In this document: piece after piece, positions 38,201 through 49,600 of the stretch
Layout of the letters: each line of letters starts with the position of its first letter
How positions within the stretch are numbered: position 1 is the first letter of the stretch
Assembly: GCA_013399895.1 (NCBI GenBank)
Contig: VXBA01005714.1
Location: 179,186-243,185, forward strand
Length of the DNA stretch: 64,000 nt
Reading direction: 5' to 3'
Source of the DNA: Serilophus lunatus
Lineage: Eukaryota > Chordata > Aves > Passeriformes > Eurylaimidae
The notes under the pieces: generated by a model
What the model was told of the DNA's origin: nothing
Seen by the model: the letters and a program-made list of their open reading frames with translations, nothing else
Database searches by the model: none
Position numbers and translations under genes: made by a program

Positions 38201-41200
38201 TGGAGATGCCACCAATCCCGATCCGAGGGATGGGCCTTCACTTCTTAAAGAAAATCTTTTTTAAGCTACTGAGCTGAGCTGTTACAGTGGTCTCCCACAA
38301 GGGAATGTGCATCCATTTGTCTTGGTTTTAGACTGGTTAAGGTTGTCCCACTGCCCCAGGGTGCCTCCAGAAATGAGCTGTGGACACAACGGCTGGTGGA
38401 TGTCTTTACTCACAAGAGCCGTTTGGTATCTTGAAAGCCTAAAAAGAATGTTTTCTACTTAACTTTTCGGTTGTTTCGGGCCTTTTTGGCTTTGGCACAA
38501 CTTTGGATGTCAAAATGACACCTGCCTAGAAGTCTTGCTCTGTTAATCTCTCCCTGTAGAGCACCCCCTTTCTTCCACCCCTTTCCTCGCTCTTTTGATG
38601 GACAAACATGGCAGTGCCCACCACAGCTCTGTCCCAAATGCCCACAGACACTATGAAATGCCATGTACTTCCCCCCTCCCACCCCTTCACAACAGGACTG
38701 TGCAAGTTGAAGAGGCAGGAAAATAAAAGAGGAAGAAAAGGTGTTTCTTCTTTTTTATCCAGAGTTACTGCTACCGGATTCGTAAAGCCCTGGAGCCCTA
38801 CAAGCCACAGTGGTGCAAGACCCACGAAGACTGGTCCCTCTACTTGTTTTCCCCTCAGAATCGGTAAGAAATCCCAGTGAAATGCCAGCCCAGCAGGTTT
38901 TTTTTGGTAATGGAATATTGCATTCCTAGCAAGTCTTCCCTTGAGAAAACTCCCTCTGATATAGAAACACTGAGAGATTTAGAAATCCAGTTTCTGAGGC
39001 AAGTTCTTCTGTTCTGTGTGGGCAGAAGTGTTGTGTGGTTCACTCCATGCCTGTCTAGGAAGAAGAATGGCTTAACCAGCATTACTAATAATTAATGATA
39101 ATCATGGCTGAAGAATGGAGATACTGGCTCACCTGGGGAAGGCTTTTGAGGACATGCCATTTGGGTTGGAGTCTATTACTGCCCCAAACATGTGATGGAT
39201 CTTTTTTTCCCCATTTCTTCAGGTTCCGAATGATGTGCCAGAGAGTCATTGCCCACAAAATGTTTGATCATGTGGTGCTGGTTTTTATATTCCTCAACTG
39301 CATCACCATTGCACTGGAGAGACCAGACATAGACCCCCAGAGCACGGTGAGCACCGGGGTCGCTTCCTTCCTTCACCCACCCTCCAGATCTTCAGCTTCT
39401 CAGGGCAAGACCCTGCAAGATGAAAGATGTTTATTTTCTAACTTGCCTCGTTTTGTTTTCTGTGTTTTACAGGAAAGGATATTCCTAAGTGTTTCTAATT
39501 ACATCTTCACTGCCATCTTTGTGGCTGAAATGATGGTTAAGGTAATTATATCTTCATGTCAAGGCCTGGCAAAGACCAGGACATGGTATAGTTATGATGT
39601 GGGTGAAGATTTAAATGTCTCTCTTCTCCTGGCTGTAGGTGGTAGCTCTTGGCTTTTTCTCTGGGGAGAACACCTACCTTCAGAGCAGCTGGAATGTCCT
39701 GGATGGAGTCCTAGTCTTTGTGTCTATCATTGACATTATTGTGTCCATGGCATCAGCAGGAGGAGCCAAAATCCTGGGGGTCCTTCGTGTGCTGAGACTT
39801 CTGCGGACCTTGAGACCCCTCCGGTATGTGCTGATACATCAAAGAGACTGAAAAAATGCCCATGATCCATCAAGGTCTGGCTTAATAACAACAAAAACTG
39901 GAACACAATATGGGTAGAAGCCTCTTTGGGGAGCACTAAACTGGTGAAACTGTTTGAAAACAGTGAAATGAGTTATAATTCATCTCCTCCAGCACAGAAA
40001 CGAGCGGCTGGAGTTCGGAGTGAGAGGTGTTATCGTGCTCAGGCAGTGAGTGCAGTCAGTGCCTCCTCCACACTGCATTTTTATCAGGGTTTTACAATTC
40101 AGTCTGGCTCCTTCTTAAGCTGCACAGCCTCCCAGTCATTCCCCAGCAAAGAGCTGGTGTTGGATGGCAGAGAATTTGCAATTGAGCGGGTGCTGACAAG
40201 GATTTGATAAGTTCCAGCATCTTTCCCTGCTCTCCCAGGATTGTTAACAGCCCTGCAAAACAATTCCTCCCTCAGCCAGGCAGAGGATGGGAGAGCTTTC
40301 AGTGTTGGAGAAAAGGAATAAAGAGAACTTGTATTTAGGTTATGATTATACAATAACAAAGAGGGATCATGCTTGGGGGGGTTTTTATCAGCTCCCAGCT
40401 CCTGTTCTATTTCCATCCTGCTTGGCAAGAAACACAAACCTTTCTCTTGGTAAAATTTCAGGAGAAATGATATAGTCACCTCCAAAAACCTTTGGGCTTT
40501 CTGTTACAAAGCCATGCTTGTGATAGTGATAGGAAGAGACAACTTTTTAGACCCAGTACCACAAAAACTGCTCTTTGCTGCTCTGTATTTCCTCAGTGAC
40601 AATTAACTCAGTGTTTCTGTCTCCTCTCTTGTTCCCATGCTCTGCTCTGCTGGTGCCATCAGGGTCCCACCAGGAGCCACTGAGTCACCCTGACAGCACC
40701 TCAGGGCACCTGCCTGACCCACATAACTAGGAACAGAATTCAGGGCACAGGCAGTTCCTAAGGAAAGGTAAAGGGGAAAGAGGGAATTAGTCTTTGAGAA
40801 TAACTAGGCCAGAGCCTATGAATAGAAAGGAATTCATCACCTCTCAATATGGCTTCACTTAGCACAGCCTCTCTAGGGTTACTCCAGGGACCATTCCTAA
40901 CACTTTGGAGGTGCAGTTCAGACTCCACATGGTTTCTCTCAAACAAGACCCTATGGAACACCTTGTCTCTGCAGCACACAGCTCTCCCCTTTTTTTCTGG
41001 TAGCCACAAAGGCATCATTCCATGTGAACACCAGCTCCCTGCAAGGACCCCTCTACAGACCCCTCCCAAAACCAGCTTTGATGTTCTCACTCAAAACCCC
41101 TTCCCAGAACAGCTTGTCTGGGTTGGTTACACTTGATGTGCAAGCACATTTTTGGGACACCCATGGGAGAACAACGAATTCTCCAGGCACTCCTACAGGA

Positions 41201-44200
41201 CAGCAACACACTTGTTCTCCAAAATACCCCAAACCTGCTTCAGAGCACACCAGGCCTCTCACAGCTCCCTAACAGGATTGACCCTTTGGCTGTGGAGCTG
41301 TTGTTCACAGGTTCCTGTTAGCTTGGAGTCAGTTCAGGAACTAATTAGGAAGCAAATTGGAATTATTTGGTTTGTAAAGTTGTCACAGGGCCCAGGCCTC
41401 CACTCTTCCACCTGTGGAAAGTCTCCAGTACCATTGTGAATTTGTTCACACATGTTGTGTGAGGAGGGAGGTTCCTGCCTGGTGTTGGCCCCTTTTGTTG
41501 GATCAGAGTGATCACCTCTCTACAAATAACCCTGTAGTGGGAATTCTGTGATATTCTGCCCATAGAAAGTCTTCCCTCCTCACTCTGACCAGCCCAGTTC
41601 TGCTGACAGTGTCTGACAGTTTTAATTCCATCTAATGTGACTGGGAATGTTCTGGTTGTCCAAATAAGTCATTAATTGTCTCTGAGTGCTGCCTGCAGGT
41701 ATAGGAGGATTGTGTCAGCTTCACTGCAGCCTGGGGAAGAAGAAAAGCAGCTGGATAATAACAGGACATGCATAAAAATTAAAAGCTTCATTGTCTTGTC
41801 ATTTTTTCCAGCGTCATCAGCAGAGCCCCAGGTCTGAAGCTGGTGGTGGAAACCTTGATCTCCTCCTTGAGGCCTATTGGGAATATTGTTCTCATCTGCT
41901 GTGCTTTCTTCATTATCTTTGGGATCTTAGGAGTCCAGGTAGAGTATTTCCCTCACCATTGCCATCTGTAAGTGACTGCCCCAGAAGAGAAGCTGCTTTT
42001 CTCACCCACTGGGGTTAAGGTGGAAGTAATGAGCCTAAATATCTCCAAAACAGATTTCAGATAGGAAAGAAGAGCCAGGCTTTAGGAGAAGTGTTCTGAG
42101 GTGCAGTTGGGTCACTCGGAGGTTCCTGGGATTAGAAGAGCAGACAGAGCTCCCTGAGGGACAGCACAGCACCAGCTCAGCCTGTCTGAAAGGGGAAGGG
42201 ACAGAAATTCCTCAGATCCTCCTGGCAGTGGTGTGTTAGGATGTATAGGATATCCCTTCCTCTGAGGAGAGGTTGTCATCCTCCCAACAAAACCCTGGTT
42301 CCTCCTGTGTCTGAGGCACCACACAGCAATGCCTCAGGGATGAGGTTTTCACCAGAGCTCTCTTGCCATGTGTGTTGAGGCACCGTGTGAGCTGGAAGGA
42401 AAGGAGAGGAAATCCCACTTGGCAAACAACTCTACTAGAGGGAAAGAAAGATAAATCAGAGAACAGACTTTTCAAAGCTGTTTCATTGTGTTGGTTTTTT
42501 TTCTTTGTGCTTCTCAAATGCAGCTTTTTAAAGGGAAGTTCTACTACTGTGATGGTCCTGATGTGAAAAACATCACCACCAAGACCGACTGCGCTAACGC
42601 TCGCTACAGATGGGTGCGGCGCAAGTACAACTTTGACAACTTGGGACAGGTAAAGTCCTCACTGCAGGGATTCCTGCAGCAGCTTTTAGTGGGTGGACAC
42701 TTAAAATGTGTTGCTTGAGGAGGGGGTGGAACCTCCATCACAGGAAGCTTCTGAGAACGACGTCTATTCATCTCTCAGTGCTGGGTTAATGGTTGGACAC
42801 GATGGCCTGAGAGGTCTTTTCCACCAGTGTTGTCCTAAAGTCACTGCTTTTGGATGTAATCCCTTGTGTATGGACCTTAACTGTCCCTTTTAGTCTCTTC
42901 ATTTCTTGGCTGTTGTGTTTGCAAATGAAGAAAATAAGGTGCTTTGTACTGTCTGAAAAGCAAGCCAGCCCATAGCAGGAGCTGGGCTATATCATTGTTT
43001 TTTAAAACTGTGTGACACTGAGCCAGCCTGAAATACTGATTTTTAATTGTCCTTTGGTGACCAGAAAACCTGAGAAAAAGTCAGCCTATATGTGAGGGGA
43101 AAGGAGCATTAACAGCCCAGTTTACTCACATTTAAGCCAGATTGGAGAGAAGTAAAAGCAAGCCACAATCTGCTGCATTTCTCTACTATCTCCAAACCAG
43201 CTGCGTTATGAGCTGTGGGTTGGTTCTAACCTGGTTTTAGTTTCTTTTCTAAGGACTAAAATGCAAACCCAATCTCTTCTGTGTGGTTTTAGTTTCTTTT
43301 CTGAGGATTAAAATGCCAGACCAATCTCTTCTGTCTCTTTTCTTGCAGGCCCTCATGTCCCTGTTTGTCCTTTCCTCCAAGGATGGTTGGGTGAACATCA
43401 TGTACGACGGGTTGGATGCCGTGGGCATTGACCAACAGGTACATGTGCTGCAGAGTCCAGCTCCCAGGAACCTCCTGCCTGGGTGACTCCAGTGGTTTTG
43501 GAGTCCCAGGAAGGAGCAGAGCCATAGGACCTTTGAGGTCCTGACTGTCCATTGGGCTGCCAAGGTCTTTTCATTCTCCGCTGAGTTACTTTTGCAGTGG
43601 CTGATGGGGTTTTTAATTAGAGACATTCAGTTTGTGTGTTATGTGGCATTTTCTACCAAAAGTCAAGTCTTCCATTAGCACCCCATAGTAGCTACAGTAA
43701 CACTTTGTACTTAATTTTCCCCAGCTTCTGAAGATCTCATAACAACTGTGAAACATGAGCCCACATCTCAAAAAGAAATAAAATCTGGAGCCTATCTTTA
43801 GCTCAAATGATCTTGCTGGTGGGATGATGCACATCCACTGAGATTTATCTTTAGCTGTATGAAATAAATGCCAAAAGAATTAAATCCTGGAAGCCAACCC
43901 AGGGCAGGTTTTACACCAGAAGTAAAATTGTAGTCAGGGAGAAGGTGAATGAGAGGGAACTGCTTTGGGGAAAAATCTCCTCCCAGTGCCCAAGTGTACT
44001 GTGCTGTCCTGCTGCTACAGAGCTCCCCAAATCCCCACCTAACCGCACCGGGTCCACGCCACATCTCTCTTATTCTTAACTCCCCACCAGCCCATCCAGA
44101 ACCATAACCCTTGGATGCTTCTCTACTTCATCTCCTTCCTGCTCATCGTCAGCTTCTTCGTGCTCAACATGTTTGTGGGGGTGGTGGTGGAGAACTTCCA

Positions 44201-46558
44201 CAAGTGCCGGCAGCACCAGGAGGCGGAGGAGGCCCGGCGCCGGGAGGAGAAGCGGCTCCGACGCCTGGAGAAAAAGCGCAGGAGTAAGGAGATGTACCTG
44301 TCTGGTCGGTAGACTGCCTTACAAACCAAAATCTTTCTGAGCCCTGCCTGCTCCCAAAGCGAGACTTCTGTTTTCCTTTGGTTTTGTTTCCATGGGATTC
44401 AAGAGGTTGTTTTGTTTCGGTGCCTCTTTGGCGGTGCCTTAAGCCTTGGGTTGATGATACTGGGGAATTGTCCTCCACAAGCCTGAAGGGAAGCATTGCC
44501 TGTTTATCTGGCTGGGGGGGGGGGGGAAATCCTCCTCCAAGCAGAGCCCTCTGCAAGGCCAGGGTGTCCCAAGCTCCGAGCGGGAGCGCGGTGTGTCCGA
44601 GGGATGTGGGGAGTAAACAGTGCAATGCTCCCTGTGTGCCTGGAGGCCATTCCAGGGCTACCCTGGGGCTTAACGTGCTGCTTGCATCCGAGGATGGTGG
44701 TGGTGGTGGTGGTTTGATTTATTAGTTCTTTTCTTAGACAAATTAGTTGTGATGCTTTTTTAGAGTCCTGGCGCATGGCCCCGCATGCCACGGACACGCT
44801 GCATGAGGGCATGGACACCCCCAGGGGAGAGGAGGGGAGCCCCAGGATGGGGCTGGCCAGGGAATTCTCCTCTGGAAAATGTCCATTACAAGAGATGCTT
44901 GTCCTGTCCCACGCTGGGGTGGCCCTTTACTGCTGAGCAATGTAAGCAAAGTCACTTTGTCCTTGCAAAGAGTCCTCATGGAAACACTGCCCAGGTGTAG
45001 AGGCCATTGGGGTGGAACAAAAGGCCTGGAGCCAAAATCTGCTTCTCAGTGGATCCAGTAGGGACCATCAAACTGGACCAGAAAAGCACCTGAGCCTGTG
45101 CTCCTTTCCTGACCCAACCCTCACCTCCACTCCTCCTTGGCAGGCTCCACCTGGGACAAGCTGCCTGTAGCACCTGGTGGGTATTCCTAGGAAACCAGCC
45201 ACACCAACTTCCCAGTTAGTGAACAGGGATAGCCTGCATTAGGGGCTGGGAAGCATTTTGAGGAGTGAGGGAACATGCCCACTGTCATGAAAGATGAGCT
45301 TAGGCTGGGATAAGGCTGGAGTGCTGTGACTCCTCACCTGGCTGTGTAATCTCCTGGAAGGACCTAATATTGGGACAAATGGCCAGTTGTCTCCCAGACA
45401 TCAAGCCTTAGGGATCCATTTTCAGCTGGGGAAAGAGTCTTTAGCCCAGCTCTAAGGACACAGCAGGCACAGGCTTTGCTGGGAGAAACCCCATCCCATT
45501 CCCTCCATCCATCCAGGCTGGAGGCAGGCAGCTGTAGCCCTGTAACTCCTGCTCTTATGGTCTTTTTTATTAGAGCCATGGGGGACTAAATACCTGCACC
45601 ATGGCCTCCACAGACTGACCTGACACCACAGTGAAGGCCAAGCCCATTTCATTTTAGCCAGTTGTGAGTTAAGTAGCTGCAAATAGACACCGAATCACTT
45701 CAGAGATTCAGAAAAGTTCAAGTGCAGTTTCAATCTCCTTTTCCCCCTCTGGTTTCTGAGTCTGAGGGTGGAAATCCTGAAGGCAGCATTTCCAGCACAG
45801 TAAGGGAGCTTCAGGCTTCCAGGGGTCCTCCTGCTTGTGCAGCATTTCTACCCCAATGTGCTGACTCAAGAAGACATTCAGATAAATACAAAGTTTATAT
45901 GAAATTTAAAAAAAGCTCTTTACAAAGAACATTAAACATCCTTAGAGAAAATAGACCAAGGCACAGGTAAAGAGGCACAGCTTAGCCACAGCCAGTTGCT
46001 CTTCCTGATTAGGAAGTAAATCTTATTAAAAGCCTGGCTGTGACTTGCTGTTTAGACACCAAAAAGAGCCCTGTCAAAGTGATGGACGCTGTGACATTGC
46101 CCCTCTTTATCCAGCTGTCTCCAAGGATAGACTCAAGGAGATATTTTGGGCTGCAGACCCAGGATTGCACAGAGGAGGGTTGTAACATTTCACTGAGAGC
46201 ACACAGGGAGGAGGACAGATTTCTGGAAGGTGATCAAGGCAATGTAGCAGCTGAGAGGCAAAACATTTGGCCATGTGCTGGGCTTCCAGAAGGTTCCTTC
46301 AAATCCTTTGGCTCTACCTGCCTCTGTTCAGCAAGGACAGCTTGGCATCCAAAGTGGAGCAGTTAACAAGGTGAAATCATATACCTGATATGCATTTTGG
46401 CAGATTGCTACTGACAGTTAATGGATTCCTTTTTTATTTCAATGGGAGGGGGTTTCACCTCCTGGGTAATTCAGAAGGTGATGGATTTGTGGAAAAACCG
46501 TGGCAGACTCAGAAAGATGTGAGCTGTGCTTGGTGCTGTGTGTGGCAGAGTGTCCTTG

Positions 46559-46606
<48 letters not shown>

Positions 46607-49600
46607 GTGTGGGATGCTCCACAGTGGGATGGCAGCTCCCACTGCTTCCATGTGTCCCAATTCCCTGTGTGTCCCCCTATGGAGCAGCAGGTGAGACCAC
46701 GGGGCAGGATGGGCACAGCAAAGCAGTGGAGGAGCCAGGAGCCTGCATGGGAAGCCTGACAGAGATCCCTGCTTTTAATTCAGTTACCACTTGTAGAATT
46801 TGGCCTGGAGGAACCATAAAAGAAGGAAGAATTAGGGCTGTTTACAGGAATAAGATCCAGCATAGCCCATAAATGTGCCATCTGAGCAACACTTGTCCAT
46901 CTGGGCTCACTGTCTGCCTGGCACCTTGTCTCTGTGTCCCGTCTCCTGTCTCTGCTGTCCCCTGTGCTCCTGAGGATTGAGGATTCTGTGGCATCTGTCC
47001 ATTGCTGCCCACACAGAAAGGCACCACAGACCCATGGCAGGCTTGAGCCCAGGCCTGGGAATGGCTGAAAGCTCAGCTTGGCAATGCCTGGATGGTCCCA
47101 TCCGAGCAGGGCCTGGGTACAAATCCCAGGCTCTGCAGGCTGGGCTCAGGATTTGCAGCCTGGGGAGGACACAGCTCCTTCCTCAGGTGGGATGGGGAGT
47201 CATCATGTCCAGTTTGGGGGGTTCTTTCCAGCAGGGAGGGACCTCTCAGCCCACAGCTCTGCTGTCAGACACCACCTCAGAACATTCCAAAGTGTTTCTT
47301 TCCCATCCAAGGGCCACTTTCCTGGAGGGATTGGGAGAGGGTGACAGCAGGTTAACTCTGCTCACAGGAGAAGAGAGGGCAGGGGTTGAGTTCACTGTAG
47401 AAATGTATTTGATGTGGTTTCAAAGGCAGAAGTGCACAGTGAACTTTTTTATGTGAGGAGAAAAATTCAAGATAAACCAGAATATTTTCCTGACACAGTC
47501 ACTGGTCCCTCCACTGTATCTACTTGGTGGATAAATGTGGTGTCATTTAACAACCCTGCTGCTCCTAACCTTTTAACGGGGTTCTCAGAAGACACAGACC
47601 CAAACCAGCCTCCCCAGATTGAAGTTTTTGATTAAAAACACGTGGATCAGCTTGATCTCCTCTGCTTCCAGGACATGAGGCCAAATCCAAGGATCCTGGG
47701 TCTGCTGTGAAGCAGCAGATGTGGTGTCAGGCCAGCTCTGGGCTTCAAAAGCTGGAAGGGGGTCTGGGTGACACTGGGTGCTGAAAGCACAGCAGGCAGT
47801 GCTGGAAAAGCTGGGAATCACAGGATCACAGCCCAGGGAAGCTCTAGCTGGGGAGCAGGGACTGCCTTTCAGTGGTGTCACCATGTCACTGCTCCCTGGG
47901 AAGTCCCCAAAAACTGAGAACTCCCAAAAAGAGATGCTGTTTCCCGATTTCTCATGGCCACAGCCACGTTCCTCCAAAGCTTTTCCCAACAGAGCTGTGT
48001 CTGGGAATTGTAGAAGGAAGAGGCCCAGCAGAGATGCTTCTCAAAGCACCGATTGTGAACCTTTCTCTCTAGAGAGGAACAATCTTGGGCAGTGATACTG
48101 AAGTTAATGCATCCTCTCAGTGCCACAGCTCCGTCTCCAGCACAAACATTTGAGCTGTAACTAAAATTTTGGGCACTGTATATCTGAGTGTTTAGTGTTT
48201 CCAACTAGGGAATTATCAAACCATCTCCTTTATTTTTCCAGGCAGCTGCAGGTACAGAGCTGCTGTGTGCCAAGCAGGGATAAATCCATTAGGGCTTTCT
48301 AATGTTTCATGCAGAGGATTGTAATGGAGGAGCTGTAGCTGGGAATTTTAATGCCAACTAAAATGCTTTTAAGCCAGGAGACGGTGCTTCATTAATTTTC
48401 ATGTCAGCACAATCACAAGCAAAGAAATTTAAATACTCTGCAGGGAGGTGAGATTCAAGCATTAGCCAACATCTAGAAGGTGGGGGGGGAGGAAGGACTG
48501 GGGTTTTCCTTTCTTCATGTTTGGTGGTTTCTCCTTTTCCTCCTGTGTTTCCAGCAGTTCAGACCAGCAGCTGAAGGGTAACTTGTTTGTGGTTGATGGA
48601 GAGAGACTGTTTACAGAGCATGGGGTGACAGGACAAGGGGTGATGGCTCCAAACTGAGAGAGAGGAGGTTGGACATTGAGAAGAAATCCTTCCCTGGGAG
48701 GGTGGGCAGGCCCTGGCACAGGGTGCCCAGAGAAGCTGTGGCTGCCCCATCCCTGGGAGTGTCCAAGGCCAGGTTGGAGCAACGTGGGAAAGTGGGAAGT
48801 GTCCCTACCTATGGCAGGGAGTGGAATGAGATGAACTTTAAAGTCCTTTGCAGCCCCAACCATTCCATGACTCTGTGATGACAGGAATGTGCTGCTCAGC
48901 TCGTGGGAGCCTCATCCCAGAAGCCATTTCCAAGTCAAAGCACAGGTTGTGTTTTGCCCCCTGTAAGTCATGATGGATTTGATCTCCCCTGTTTGCTGTG
49001 CCCTCATCCCCATGATCCACTCTCCTCTCCCAGGTTCCCAGAGACTCTCTCTGGTTGAACAGGGTGTTGTGGCAGTTGGTGTGTGCAGTGAACACTTAGA
49101 ACACAAACTGAGGAGAATAAATAGTTTGTTCTAAGAGTTAAAAATCTGCGTGAAGTGAGAGGAGGCCAGAGCCTCCCTAAAGGGGCTGGGAATGACCAGA
49201 GCTGGAGCCTTGGAGCCCCAAAACACTCTTCCCTCCTGCCTGGAGGGACCAGAGCTGCAGTGAAGCTGCTGTGGCTGCTCTGTCCCTGCTTCCACCCTGC
49301 TGCAACCCCCTCTGCCTTCCTGGCACCGACTGCTGCCCCCCAGCAGTGCTGTGTCCCTCCGGCACATCCCAGCTCCCTCCCACCAGCCTGGCATGAGCAG
49401 CATCTCCTCTGATGGACATTGCATGGGATCCTGCCCCGAGCATGGCACTGTGCATGTTGGTATTGTCACCCTGAGCCCACACTGTCCTGCTGTTCTCCCT
49501 GGAGAAGCTTCTTTTCCCTCTGTTAACCTGTGTCAGGTTGTGTGCATCCCAAAGGCACTTCCCAGAGCTCCTCATCCCACACCAAGTCAAACCTGCCCTA

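Larger units (their letters stand above)
42650..43348 (+). other. Intron 22
   Basis: About 700 bp with a degenerate CR1 fragment near its start and a 52-bp tandem duplication at its end. Confidence 0.85.
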
